64,000 nucleotides of DNA, from positions 3,698,001-3,762,000 of the forward strand of contig NZ_CP053351.1 in assembly GCF_013394655.1 (NCBI RefSeq), given 5' to 3'. This stretch comes from Winogradskyella schleiferi. Lineage in GTDB: Bacteria > Bacteroidota > Bacteroidia > Flavobacteriales > Flavobacteriaceae. This document shows, piece after piece, positions 35,184 through 44,796 of the stretch. The position numbers and the translations under genes are program-made. The notes under the pieces are model-generated. The model did not search any database, was not told where the DNA came from, and saw nothing but the letters and a program-made list of their open reading frames with translations. The stretch's first letter is position 1, and every line of letters starts with the position of its first letter.

Positions 35184-37151
35184 TTATTTTTTATCCCAAC
35201 GCATCCTTTGTAATCTTACAGCATTCAATATTGCTAAAAGTGCAACACCAACATCTGCAAAAACAGCTTCCCACATTGTGGCTAAACCACCTGCTCCTAA
35301 AATCAAGACAATAACTTTAACACCAAATGCTAAAATGATATTCTGCCAAACAATTTTTCTTGTGGAACGACTTATTTTAATGGCTCTAACTACTTTTGAA
35401 GGTTGGTCTGTTTGAATGATGACATCTGCGGTTTCTATGGCGACATCACTCCCTAAACCGCCCATTGCAATACCTACATTACTTGCTGCCAATACAGGTG
35501 CGTCATTAATACCATCACCAATAAAAGCCACTTTGTTTTCAGGATTCTTCTTTAAATTTTCGACTTCGTTTAATTTATCTTCTGGTAATAATCCACCTTT
35601 AGCATTTTTAATATTTAACTCTTTGGCGACTTGTTGAGTAATGGAATCTTTGTCACCGGAAAGCATCATAATATTGTTGATTCCTACTTTTTGTAAATTG
35701 ACAATTGTTTGTTTGGCATCTTCTTTTAATTCGTCTGCTATTACCACATAACCAGCAAACTTGTTATCTATTGCAACCAATACAATAGATTCCACAATAC
35801 TTTCTGTTTCATTTGGTACCTCAATATTATTTGCAAGCATTAAGGCTTTATTTCCTACTAAAACTATTTTACCATTCACAATGCCTTTTAATCCTTTACC
35901 TGCAATTTCAGAAACCTCTTGAGCTTCAAAATCTTCTCCTTCTGATTTATACTCTAAAATTGCTTTAGCAATTGGATGCGTGGATTGTTCTTCCATCGCC
36001 ATTAAATATTGCATAAATTGGGTTTCTTTCCAACCAATTGCTTTTACTTCTTTGATTTTGAAAACACCTTTAGTAACCGTGCCTGTTTTATCCATCACCA
36101 ATGTATTTATCTTGGTCATTGCATCTAAAAATGAAGCACCTTTAAACAATATTCCATTTTTTGATGCTGCCCCCAAACCACCGAAATAACCCAATGGAAT
36201 AGAAATTACCAATGCACAAGGACAAGATATTACCAAGAAAATTAAGGCTCTGTACAACCAATCTCTAAACGCATAATCATCTACAAAAAAGTAAGGAATG
36301 AATGTTACGCCTATCGCTAAAAACACTACTATTGGTGTATAGATACGAGCGAACTGTCTGATAAATAATTCTGTTTTAGATTTGCGTGCTGTAGCATTTT
36401 GAACCAAATCTAATATTCTGGCAATAGAACTATCTTCAAACTTGTTGGTTACTTCAACTTCAATAACACTTTCTAAATTAATACTACCTGCGTAAACTTT
36501 TGCTTTTTTCAGAATGGAATCAGGTTTACTCTCGCCTGTTAAAGCTGCGGTATTTAATGATGCTTTTTCAGATAATAAAACACCATCCAATGGAATCTTT
36601 TCACCAACACGAATTTGAATTTTCTCTCCAATGTTTACATCTTCTGGCGAAACACTTTTATAATCACCATCACGAAGTACATTGGCTTCTTTTGGTCTAA
36701 CATCTAATAATGCTTTTATATTACCTTTTGCTCTGTTGACTGCTGCGTTTTGAAATAATTCCCCTACTGCATAGAATAGCATTACAGCAACACCTTCTGG
36801 ATATTCACCAATGATAAATGCACCAATTGTAGCAATAGACATTAAAAAGAATTCTGTAAAGAAATCGCCTTTTTTAATACTTTCCCAACCTTCTTTAACT
36901 ACAGGGAAACCAACAGGAATATAGGCCACTACATACCAAAGAATACGAATCCAGCCAGAAAAATGAGGAAATGCTTCAAAATAATCTACAGCAATACCTA
37001 CTATTAACATTACAAAACTGAAAATAGCTGGTAAATAGGTTTTTAAATTTGAAACACTTTTAGGATTGTTATGATTATGACCATTATCGTGACTATGTTG
37101 TTTCTCCGAATTTGGTTTTAAATCTCTTAAATTAACTTTCTTTTTTTTCAT
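35184..37151 (-). CDS. zntA: Zn/Cd-exporting P1B-2 type ATPase
   Basis: Inner-membrane pump that exports Zn2+, Cd2+ or Pb2+ using ATP. The 655-residue protein has a His-rich N-terminus (HSHDNGHNHNN) in place of a CxxC domain, the metal site CPC (310-312), phosphorylated Asp354 in DKTGT, the HP motif STHP and the hinge GDGINDAP. The last helices carry the N...K...DVG pattern known to mark Zn/Cd pumps (P1B-2). The STAS-like gene abuts upstream. Confidence 0.94.
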   Translation of the reverse strand: MKKKKVNLRDLKPNSEKQHSHDNGHNHNNPKSVSNLKTYLPAIFSFVMLIVGIAVDYFEAFPHFSGWIRILWYVVAYIPVGFPVVKEGWESIKKGDFFTEFFLMSIATIGAFIIGEYPEGVAVMLFYAVGELFQNAAVNRAKGNIKALLDVRPKEANVLRDGDYKSVSPEDVNIGEKIQIRVGEKIPLDGVLLSEKASLNTAALTGESKPDSILKKAKVYAGSINLESVIEVEVTNKFEDSSIARILDLVQNATARKSKTELFIRQFARIYTPIVVFLAIGVTFIPYFFVDDYAFRDWLYRALIFLVISCPCALVISIPLGYFGGLGAASKNGILFKGASFLDAMTKINTLVMDKTGTVTKGVFKIKEVKAIGWKETQFMQYLMAMEEQSTHPIAKAILEYKSEGEDFEAQEVSEIAGKGLKGIVNGKIVLVGNKALMLANNIEVPNETESIVESIVLVAIDNKFAGYVVIADELKEDAKQTIVNLQKVGINNIMMLSGDKDSITQQVAKELNIKNAKGGLLPEDKLNEVENLKKNPENKVAFIGDGINDAPVLAASNVGIAMGGLGSDVAIETADVIIQTDQPSKVVRAIKISRSTRKIVWQNIILAFGVKVIVLILGAGGLATMWEAVFADVGVALLAILNAVRLQRMRWDKK

Positions 37152-37508
37152 CTATTGTAAAATCCAATTTTTAGCCAATTCTTTATCTTTTAAATCAAAA
37201 TACTTTACCTCTGAACTTGTAAAAAAGTCAGTAACTTTTGCTGCAAATTCCTGCCATTTTTTTTCACCAACAAAAGCCATCTTCCCATAATCGGAAATGT
37301 GTGCGCTATCTACCTTTATATCTTCCCAAAACCCTTTTAAGGTATAACCTGTAAAATCTTCCATTTCAAAATAGAAATCTACCTTTTTACTTTGCTCGAT
37401 AATATTATGGATAAGTGGATGTATCTTTTCCACATCACTCTTTGATATGTTACCGCTAATTTTTGCTGATATTAAATTGTCTTTGTCTGTATTGATTAAT
37501 TGTATCAT
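37152..37508 (-). CDS. SpoIIAA/STAS-like protein
   Basis: 118-residue soluble protein resembling the SpoIIAA-like (DUF3478) family with a CRAL/STAS-type fold; the stretches LKGFWEDIKVD and KMAFVGEKKWQEF are typical. No known activity. It directly abuts zntA and follows a candidate operator, so it is part of the zinc export unit. Confidence 0.8.
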   Translation of the reverse strand: MIQLINTDKDNLISAKISGNISKSDVEKIHPLIHNIIEQSKKVDFYFEMEDFTGYTLKGFWEDIKVDSAHISDYGKMAFVGEKKWQEFAAKVTDFFTSSEVKYFDLKDKELAKNWILQ

Positions 37509-37555
37509 TATTTATATAGTTTAAATTATTGAATCTAAAATACTGATAAATAAAG

Positions 37556-37570
37556 TGCAATGGAAGTGCA
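37556..37570. promoter_or_regulatory. Candidate metal-regulator operator TGCAATGGAAGTGCA
   Basis: 15-bp imperfect dyad TGCA-N-T-N3-A-N-TGCA, 48 bp upstream of the STAS-like gene. It matches the site at 44718-44732 at 14 of 15 positions. The gene for a Fur-family regulator ends 3 bp away. Binding by that protein is inferred. Confidence 0.55.
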
Positions 37571-37573
37571 TTT

Positions 37574-37987
37574 TTAACTACTACACTTATCACAAATACC
37601 TTTTATAACCAAGTTGACGTTTTCAGACACAAAACCATCTGGTACTTTTATTTGAGGGATTTTATGTTCTGTTAAGCAAACGGTTGCATTGCAATTATTA
37701 CAATGGAAATGTAAGTGTAAATCTGTTTTTATATCACAACTACAACCTTGTTCACACAATGCATATTTGGTAATTCCTGTGCCATCATCTATTTGATGAA
37801 CTATTCCTTTATCTTCAAATGTTTTTACGGTTCTGTATAAAGTAGTTCTGTCTGCTTTTGCAAACGCATTTTCTATGTCACTTAAAGTAACAGCGACCTC
37901 TTTTTCTGCAAGAAACTTATAAATTAACATACGCATTGCTGTAATACGAATTTGTTTTGACTCTAATACCTGTTCTACTTCTTTCAT
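37574..37987 (-). CDS. Fur-family metal-responsive regulator
   Basis: 137-residue winged-helix regulator. The N-terminal DNA-binding part includes ADRTTLYRTVKTFEDKG. The C-terminal part has a metal-binding HLHFHCNNC and two Cys pairs (CNNC and CDKC) that form a structural zinc site. Position inside an efflux operon suggests it senses Zn/Cd and represses the operon, but Fur, Zur and PerR types cannot be told apart safely here. It overlaps the CDF gene by 4 bases (ATGA). Confidence 0.9.
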   Translation of the reverse strand: MKEVEQVLESKQIRITAMRMLIYKFLAEKEVAVTLSDIENAFAKADRTTLYRTVKTFEDKGIVHQIDDGTGITKYALCEQGCSCDIKTDLHLHFHCNNCNATVCLTEHKIPQIKVPDGFVSENVNLVIKGICDKCSS

Positions 37988-38622
37988 TTTTCAGCCTCAT
38001 TAATATTAATATTTCTCGCTTTACTTAATGCTTCCCATCCTTCTTTTAGAGCATAAGGAACAATAAGAAGTGCTGCAATAGGGTCTGCCATCCACCAACC
38101 GAACTGATTGACCAAAAGCAAACCTATAAGTACAACAACGGTTTGGTAAAGACAAATAAATGTATCTTTGGCGTCTGCCAACATTGCGGGACTATCAAGT
38201 TTTTTACCGTATTTTCTTTTGAAATAAATAAGAATAGGGTTTACCACCAATGAAACCAATAAAATAATTAATCCCATAGTGCTCCAGTTGGCAGTTTCTT
38301 GATTTATAAGTTTTGTAAAAGAATCATAGGTAATAAAAATACAGACTAATGTAAAAGATGCTGCAATGACGTAGAGTGTAATTTTCTTTCGTTTTTTTAC
38401 TTTTTCTTTATCAATACCTTTTAACTCCCCGTGTAATCGCCAACCTAAAGTTGCTGCGCTTATCACCTCGATAGTGCTGTCCAATCCCCAACCTATCAAA
38501 GCTGAACTGTTTGAAGCAAATCCTGCAATAAGAGATACAACTACTTCAATAACATCATAAATGACATTCCATATTTGAAGTGTTCTTGCCTTTTTTAAAT
38601 CTTGTTGTCTTGTTGCATCCAT
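37984..38622 (-). CDS. Cation diffusion facilitator transporter
   Basis: Membrane exporter for divalent metals, 212 residues with about six membrane segments. Metal-site-like acidic motifs are LDSTIEV near 48 and LADAKDT near 147. The cytoplasmic C-terminal domain usual in this family is missing, so it is a short form. It lies 2 bp downstream of the adaptor gene and overlaps the Fur gene. Confidence 0.85.
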   Translation of the reverse strand: MDATRQQDLKKARTLQIWNVIYDVIEVVVSLIAGFASNSSALIGWGLDSTIEVISAATLGWRLHGELKGIDKEKVKKRKKITLYVIAASFTLVCIFITYDSFTKLINQETANWSTMGLIILLVSLVVNPILIYFKRKYGKKLDSPAMLADAKDTFICLYQTVVVLIGLLLVNQFGWWMADPIAALLIVPYALKEGWEALSKARNININEAEK

Positions 38623-38624
38623 AA

Positions 38625-39830
38625 TTAATGTGCGTGTTCTGCTTCTCCTTTTTTCATTTCTGCGTTAAGGTAATAAGCATTGTTATAAGCAAACTGTGTA
38701 TTACTGTCTATGTTATCAGTAAATTGAATTGACACCCAATCACCATCTTTAGTACCTATAACAACTTCGATAGGTTTAAAACTCCAATCGTCATTTTCTT
38801 TTTCTACTGCAAACACATAATATCTATCACCTTCTTTTATAACTGCACTTTCTGGTAAGGCTTTTGCTTGGTTATTATCTACTTGAATTTTACCTTGAAT
38901 ATACATTCCAGGAATTAAGTTACCTTTTTTGTTTTCTATTTCTGCGTGAACGTGAACTGCTTTTGGATTATCCTCAAAGGTTTTACTTACGGAATAGATT
39001 TCTGCGGTAAGCTCTGTATCTGGTATAGATTGTACTGTAAAGTTAACTTTTTGACCTTTTTTTATTTTATAGACATCTTTTTCAAAAACCATTAAATCTG
39101 CGTGAACGTGATGCGTATTTACAATATCAAATAATTCGGTTTGTGGTTCTACATATTGACCTGTTTTTACTTCAACTTTTTGCACAAAGCCTTCTATTGG
39201 ACTTCGCAATGCTATGCGCTGTGCAATTGTTCCATTGCGAACTGATGTAGTGTTAACGTTGAGTATTCTTAATTGCGCTTCTAAACCATTAACCATAGCT
39301 TTTGATGCATCATACTCTGCTTCCGCCTTTTGAAAATTAGCACCAGAACCAACACCTGCTTCATACAATTTTTGTTGACGTTCGTAATTCTTTTTCAAAA
39401 AATTACTGTTACTATAAGCGTTTAAATAATCCGTTTGTAATTTTATAATATTTGGGTGCGATAGATACGCTACTACTTGACCTTTATTTACTTTATCACC
39501 TTCAATCACTTCAATTGAAACGACATTAGCACCAACAACAGTAGTGATGGCAGCTTCATTTTGTGGCGGTACTTCTAACGTTCCGTTAGCTTCTACATAA
39601 CCGCTCATATTACGTAATGCCAACGTATCTATTTTCATTTTTAAAGCATCGAATTGCTGTTGTGATAGCATTACTTCTTCGCTTTCATTATGTTCTTCAT
39701 TAACTTCTGTTTTTTCTTCCTCATCGTGGGAATGACCATCATTCTCGTTATGATTTTCTTTATTTCCGCAAGCTGAAACAAAAATGGTTAACACCATTAC
39801 GGTAAGAATTTTATATATTTTATTTTTCAT
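38625..39830 (-). CDS. czcB: CzcB-like periplasmic adaptor lipoprotein
   Basis: Membrane-fusion protein linking the inner-membrane RND pump to the outer-membrane channel. The lipoprotein signal ends at LTIFVSAC. A His/Glu-rich segment follows (HNENDGHSHDEEE), likely to bind metal, then an HlyD-type core with a lipoyl domain and a coiled-coil hairpin (about 110-230). At 401 residues it is normal. It sits 4 bp downstream of czcA. Confidence 0.93.
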   Translation of the reverse strand: MKNKIYKILTVMVLTIFVSACGNKENHNENDGHSHDEEEKTEVNEEHNESEEVMLSQQQFDALKMKIDTLALRNMSGYVEANGTLEVPPQNEAAITTVVGANVVSIEVIEGDKVNKGQVVAYLSHPNIIKLQTDYLNAYSNSNFLKKNYERQQKLYEAGVGSGANFQKAEAEYDASKAMVNGLEAQLRILNVNTTSVRNGTIAQRIALRSPIEGFVQKVEVKTGQYVEPQTELFDIVNTHHVHADLMVFEKDVYKIKKGQKVNFTVQSIPDTELTAEIYSVSKTFEDNPKAVHVHAEIENKKGNLIPGMYIQGKIQVDNNQAKALPESAVIKEGDRYYVFAVEKENDDWSFKPIEVVIGTKDGDWVSIQFTDNIDSNTQFAYNNAYYLNAEMKKGEAEHAH

Positions 39831-39834
39831 TGTC

Positions 39835-42800
39835 TTATTGATTAAAATATTGTAATTGAAATGTGCTTTCTAAATAGTTTACTAATGCAGTCTGTGCTTC
39901 AAGTTCCGATTGAATGGCCTCTTTTATCAACTGCGTAAATGCAGTATAATCTATTTCGCCTTCTCTGTATGCCAGTAATGCACCTGTTTTTTGCTCTTTT
40001 GTTAATGGTAAAACTTGGTCTTTGTAAAACTCCCAAGATGTTTTCCATTTCATATAATGTTCTTTAGCCTGAACAAACCTTGATTGTACTTCCTGTTTTT
40101 TGAACGCTACATTGGTTTCTGCTATTTCTTTATCAATTCTGGCACTTCTAACTTGTGCTTTGTTAGAACCTGATAAAAACGGAATGGAAATTCCTGCTTG
40201 ATACGTGTAAAATCCTGAATTGCCATTTACTTGTTGTAAACCACCTTGAAGATTGAACTTTGGCAAATTATCTGCTTTTGCAGCTTTATATTTGGCTTCC
40301 GCTTCATCTACAATGTTCTGCGACATACTGTACAACGGATGGTTTTCAATAGTGAACATTTCCATAGGTATATCCATCGCTACCTCAAATTCATCTGAAA
40401 CTGTAAAAATTTCTTCTGATACCAACCACAAATTGAATTGCTGTAAGGCAATAAGGTAATCACTATAGGCTTGCGCTTTTTTATTTTGAATTTGAAACGC
40501 TTGATTTTTTGCTGCCGAATATTCTAATTTAGAAATAGCTTCGACTTCATAATTTAAAGCTACTGCTTGTTCAAATTTGGAATAAATGGAATCCAGTTCT
40601 TTATACAAATCATAGTTTTTTTTCATTTGATAGCATTTTGACCAAGCCTTTTTTACTTCTAATTCTAATTCCAATTCGGAAAGTTGAAAGGCTTTTTGTG
40701 CCAATTGAATGCGTTGTTCTTGTAACTTCTTTTTAGAAGCTATACCAAATAAATCAATATTAGATTGACCAATACCAATGGTTGTATAAATGCCATTACC
40801 ACTATTAATTTCTTCTCCTCCAGTAAAAATTTGTGTTGTTCCAAAATCATAAGCAGTCGCTTTTAATTGCTCTTGCTTTGTAATTTCCAACTGCTTTTGT
40901 TTTAATAATGGATAATTACTTTTGGAAAGTTTTATCGCTTCCTGTAATGAAATTTCGGGAATTGTATCGTTTTTCTCTTGTGCATTACTTTGTGCTGAAA
41001 AACCAAACAGTAAAAGAAATACTGCTGTTGCTGTAACCAACTTTTTATTTGGTTTAAATGTAAATGATTTGTTTTCTACCCAATGGTATAAAATGGGCAA
41101 TACGAATAGCGTTAGCAAAGTAGAAGTTAACAAACCACCAATAACAACGGTTGCCAATGGACGTTGTACTTCTGCACCTGCTGATGACGAAATCGCCATT
41201 GGCAGAAAGCCTAACACATCTGTAAAAGCAGTTAACATAATAGGTCTGATTCTTCGTTTAGTGCCTTCAACAATTCTGTCTTTTAGGTTGGTTACTCCTT
41301 CGTCTTTTAATTCGTTGAGTCCGCTTATCATTACCAATCCATTTAATACCGCAACGCCAAACAATACAATGAAACCAACACCTGCTGAAATACTAAATGG
41401 CATATCACGCAACCATAAGGCTACAACACCACCAATGGTTGCCATTGGAATGGCTATGTAAATCATTAAGGTTTGTGGTAAAGATTTTAATGCAAAGTAT
41501 ATCAATATAAATATGAGCAACAATGCAATAGGAACAACGGTTTGTAATCGGTTGCTGGCACGTTCCAGATTTTCAAATGCACCACCATAGCGAATAAAAT
41601 AACCTGATGGTAATTCCAATTTTGCATCTAATTTTGATTTTATTTCAGTCACCAAAGATTTGACATTACGACCTCTTACATTGATACCTACATATGTTCT
41701 TCTATTGGTATTGTCTCTACTGATTTGCATTGGTCCTGCTTTGTAACTTACATCTGCAATTTCACGCAAAGGAATTTGAGCACCTGAAGGTAAATTGATG
41801 TATAGATTTTGAACATCTGTAATATCCTTTCGGTTTTGAGAACTTAAACGCACCACTAAATCGAAGCGTTTTTCACCTTCAAAAATCACACCTGCTGTAC
41901 CACCTGCAAATGCAGATTGTACGGTTTGATTGAGCGTATTTATTTGAAGTCCGTATTGTGCTAATTTGTTTCTGTTGTAATTAATGGTCATTTGTGGCAA
42001 ACCTGTTGTTGCTTCGGCTTTCATATCACCAATGCCTTCAGTACCTGCAATAATTTTAGATATTTCTTCAGCTTTTTGGGATAGTATGTCAATGTCTTCA
42101 CCATAGAGTTTTATGGCAATATCTTCACGCACACCTTCAAGCAACTCATTAAAACGCATTTCGATAGGTTGGGTAAATTCATAATTAACACCAGGAACGA
42201 TTTCAACCGCTTCTTTCATTTTCTCAATCAATTCATCTTTTGTCTCTGCTGTTGTCCATTCGCTTTTAGGTTTCAGTATTACAAATACATCAGCTAAATC
42301 CATTGGCATTGGGTCGGTTGGTATTTCGGCAACACCAATACGACTCACAATTTTTTCGACTTCTGGAAATTTGGCTTTTACTATTTGTTCTATTTTGGTA
42401 GTAGTTTCAATAGTTTCGGTAAGTGAACTACCTGGTTTTAAAATAGCGTGAAATGCAATATCACCTTCATCGAGTTGCGGGATAAACTCGCCACCCATTC
42501 TTGAAAACATAAAAACGGTTATCCCGAACAAGACAACTGCAATCCCGATTATCCATTTTCCTTTTCGCAATGCTCTAACCAATAAAGGTTGGTATTTATC
42601 CTCAACCCAATGCACAAATCTATCTCCATAAGATTTTTTATCGTTTTTTGGTGCTCTTAACACCAAAGCAGACATCATTGGTACATACGTTAAACAAAGT
42701 ACCATTGCACCAATCATAGCAAAAATAAATGTCAACGCCATTGGCTTAAACATCTTTCCTTCTATACCTTGTAAAGCTAAAATGGGTAGAAAAACAATAA

Positions 42801-44169
42801 GGATAATCAACTGACCGAAGAACGCAGCATTCATCATCTTTTTTGAAGCATTTGACGCCACTTTATCACGTTCTTTTGATGTAAGCTGTTTCTTTTTTAG
42901 GACTTGAGATGCAATTAGAAATACTGTACTTTCTACAATAATTACAGCGCCATCAACTATAATTCCGAAATCTATAGCTCCCAAACTCATTAAGTTTACC
43001 CAAACATCGAACACGTTCATTAAAATAAAGGCGAATAATAAGGATAATGGTATGGTTGAAGCTACGATTAAACCACCTCGCCAATTACCCAATAAGAAGA
43101 TAAGGACAAAAATGACTATCAATGCACCTTCAATAAGATTGGTGGTAACTGTAGAAGTTGTTTCTCCAATTAATTTACTTCTGTCTAACAAGGATTCTAT
43201 AATGACACCTTCTGGTAATGACTTTTCTATTTGAGCCATTCGCTCTTTTACATTGGCGATAACATCATTAGAATTAGCACCTTTTAACATCATTACCAAG
43301 CCACCTACGACTTCGCCTTCACCATCTTGTGTTAATGCACCATAACGAATTGCAGAACCAAATTGTACCGTAGCAATATCGCCAATAGTGATAGGAATAT
43401 TATTAATATTCTTTACTGTGATATTTTTAATATCCTCTAAATTGCGAACCAAGCCTTCTCCACGAATAAAATTGGCTTGATGGCTCTTTTCAATATATGC
43501 TCCACCAGTATTTTGATTATTAGCATCGAGTGCATTAAACACATCTGTAATGGTTAAACCAATGGCGTTTAAATCGTTTGGGTCAACCGCTACTTCGTAT
43601 TGTTTTATTTTACCACCTATGGCGTTCACCTCAACCACACCTTCTACCATTGCCATTTGACGCTGTACAATCCAATCTTGGATTGAGCGTAAATCTGTGA
43701 TGGTATATTTGTCTTTGTACTCTGGTGCTACTTTTAAAGTGTATTGGTAAATTTCTCCCAACCCTGTTGAAATTGGTCCCATATTAGGTTCGCCAAAACC
43801 AGCAGGAATTTGCTCTTTGACTTCGTTTAGTTTTTCAGCTACTAATTGTCGAGGCAGATAGGTTCCCATATCATCATCGAATACAATAGTAACCACAGAT
43901 AAGCCAAAACGGGAAATTGACCTAATTTCCTGTACATCAGGAAGGTTGCTCATTGCCACCTCGATAGGATAGGTAACAATCTGTTCAATATCTTCTGTAC
44001 CTAAATTGGGTGCTTGTGTAATAACCTGTACTTGGTTATTGGTAATGTCTGGAACAGCATCGATTGGTACTTTTGTCATACTCCAAATACCTGCTCCAAT
44101 TATGGTAAGCGTGAGCAAACCAATAATGAATTTGTTATTGATTGAAAAATCAATGATTTTATTAATCAT
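39835..44169 (-). CDS. czcA: CzcA-type heavy-metal RND pump fused to a TolC-type channel
   Basis: Residues 1 to about 1035 form a 12-segment RND proton antiporter. The TM4 motif DFGIIVDGA (400-408) marks the divalent-metal (Zn, Co, Cd, Ni) class. Residues 1037-1064 look like a second signal sequence (basic, then LLLFGFSAQSNAQ). Residues about 1065-1444 are a TolC/OEP outer-membrane channel. The fusion is known from other Bacteroidota, but cleavage at the inner signal has not been shown as far as I know. No separate channel gene is present in this module. Confidence 0.93.
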   Translation of the reverse strand: MINKIIDFSINNKFIIGLLTLTIIGAGIWSMTKVPIDAVPDITNNQVQVITQAPNLGTEDIEQIVTYPIEVAMSNLPDVQEIRSISRFGLSVVTIVFDDDMGTYLPRQLVAEKLNEVKEQIPAGFGEPNMGPISTGLGEIYQYTLKVAPEYKDKYTITDLRSIQDWIVQRQMAMVEGVVEVNAIGGKIKQYEVAVDPNDLNAIGLTITDVFNALDANNQNTGGAYIEKSHQANFIRGEGLVRNLEDIKNITVKNINNIPITIGDIATVQFGSAIRYGALTQDGEGEVVGGLVMMLKGANSNDVIANVKERMAQIEKSLPEGVIIESLLDRSKLIGETTSTVTTNLIEGALIVIFVLIFLLGNWRGGLIVASTIPLSLLFAFILMNVFDVWVNLMSLGAIDFGIIVDGAVIIVESTVFLIASQVLKKKQLTSKERDKVASNASKKMMNAAFFGQLIILIVFLPILALQGIEGKMFKPMALTFIFAMIGAMVLCLTYVPMMSALVLRAPKNDKKSYGDRFVHWVEDKYQPLLVRALRKGKWIIGIAVVLFGITVFMFSRMGGEFIPQLDEGDIAFHAILKPGSSLTETIETTTKIEQIVKAKFPEVEKIVSRIGVAEIPTDPMPMDLADVFVILKPKSEWTTAETKDELIEKMKEAVEIVPGVNYEFTQPIEMRFNELLEGVREDIAIKLYGEDIDILSQKAEEISKIIAGTEGIGDMKAEATTGLPQMTINYNRNKLAQYGLQINTLNQTVQSAFAGGTAGVIFEGEKRFDLVVRLSSQNRKDITDVQNLYINLPSGAQIPLREIADVSYKAGPMQISRDNTNRRTYVGINVRGRNVKSLVTEIKSKLDAKLELPSGYFIRYGGAFENLERASNRLQTVVPIALLLIFILIYFALKSLPQTLMIYIAIPMATIGGVVALWLRDMPFSISAGVGFIVLFGVAVLNGLVMISGLNELKDEGVTNLKDRIVEGTKRRIRPIMLTAFTDVLGFLPMAISSSAGAEVQRPLATVVIGGLLTSTLLTLFVLPILYHWVENKSFTFKPNKKLVTATAVFLLLFGFSAQSNAQEKNDTIPEISLQEAIKLSKSNYPLLKQKQLEITKQEQLKATAYDFGTTQIFTGGEEINSGNGIYTTIGIGQSNIDLFGIASKKKLQEQRIQLAQKAFQLSELELELEVKKAWSKCYQMKKNYDLYKELDSIYSKFEQAVALNYEVEAISKLEYSAAKNQAFQIQNKKAQAYSDYLIALQQFNLWLVSEEIFTVSDEFEVAMDIPMEMFTIENHPLYSMSQNIVDEAEAKYKAAKADNLPKFNLQGGLQQVNGNSGFYTYQAGISIPFLSGSNKAQVRSARIDKEIAETNVAFKKQEVQSRFVQAKEHYMKWKTSWEFYKDQVLPLTKEQKTGALLAYREGEIDYTAFTQLIKEAIQSELEAQTALVNYLESTFQLQYFNQ

Positions 44170-44291
44170 AGAAAATGTATTAATTCAGTTAAACTATTCG
44201 ATACAATTCTGATATAAGAAATAGAATTACACGAAATGAAAAGAACCCTTTAGGCTCAAAATTGGATATAGTTATCCATTAAAAAACTGAA

Positions 44292-44687
44292 CTATACTTT
44301 AGGTGGCTGGAAAAGTGATTCCAAATATCTGGAAGTGAAGTTTACTTTATGTAAATTATATTGTTTTTTCTCTTCAAACTTTAGTCGATTGGTTAAAGCC
44401 AAATTATTGTTAGCAATAATTAAAACTAAAGGGTGACAGCATTGATTATGGGAATGGAATGGTGTATTCTCCTTATCTGGGTTGTGATGATGCTCTTTAT
44501 TTTTAGCATCGCTACCAATGTAGTCTTCAACTACATATTCATAGAAAGAGTCTCCATAAACTTTATGGTCTTGATAATGGGTAATAAGGTTTGAAATTTC
44601 TTTAATTGAACCACAAAAGTCCAAATCTATGCTTATCCCTTGAAAAAAGAATAAAATAGACATTGATATGGAAACGAATATTTTCAT
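44292..44687 (-). CDS. Small exported Cys/His-rich protein
   Basis: 131 residues from the ATG at 44685-44687. An N-terminal hydrophobic signal is followed by FCG, a His-rich stretch (HHHNPDKE, FHSHNQCCHP) and a C-terminal FQPPKV. The order FC, CC, PP resembles the HYC_CC_PP protein at 58792. It is probably the first gene of the zinc-type operon, 122 bp before czcA. A role in periplasmic metal binding is a guess. Confidence 0.7.
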   Translation of the reverse strand: MKIFVSISMSILFFFQGISIDLDFCGSIKEISNLITHYQDHKVYGDSFYEYVVEDYIGSDAKNKEHHHNPDKENTPFHSHNQCCHPLVLIIANNNLALTNRLKFEEKKQYNLHKVNFTSRYLESLFQPPKV

Positions 44688-44697
44688 ATAATTTAGA

Positions 44698-44705
44698 CAA
44701 ATATA
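44698..44705 (-). promoter_or_regulatory. -7 element (TATATTTG) of the czc operon promoter
   Basis: Exact TAnnTTTG on the minus strand, 10 bp upstream of the ATG at 44687. The dyad at 44718-44732 covers the expected -33 position. Confidence 0.6.
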
Positions 44706-44717
44706 CAAATTATCAAA

Positions 44718-44732
44718 TGCAATGGTAGTGCA
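44718..44732. promoter_or_regulatory. Candidate metal-regulator operator TGCAATGGTAGTGCA
   Basis: Second copy of the dyad TGCA-N-T-N3-A-N-TGCA, one mismatch from the site at 37556-37570. It ends 12 bp before a clear -7 element on the minus strand, so a bound repressor would block RNA polymerase. Confidence 0.6.
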
Positions 44733-44756
44733 AATAATTTATGCATTTCTAAATAA

Positions 44757-44787
44757 ATAAAAAAGAGCCTTCCGAAAAAGACTCTTT
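44757..44787 (-). terminator. Terminator at the end of the copper operon
   Basis: Arms AAAGAGCC (44762-44769) and GACTCTTT (44780-44787) pair at 7 of 8 positions. On the minus strand a run of T follows, 10 bp past the HMA gene stop. Confidence 0.8.
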
Positions 44788-44796
44788 CATTTTTGT

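Noticed and set aside
35027..35314. 95-codon plus-strand frame running through tRNA-Phe
   Set aside because: It is the tRNA and its terminator read as protein, then the antisense of zntA.
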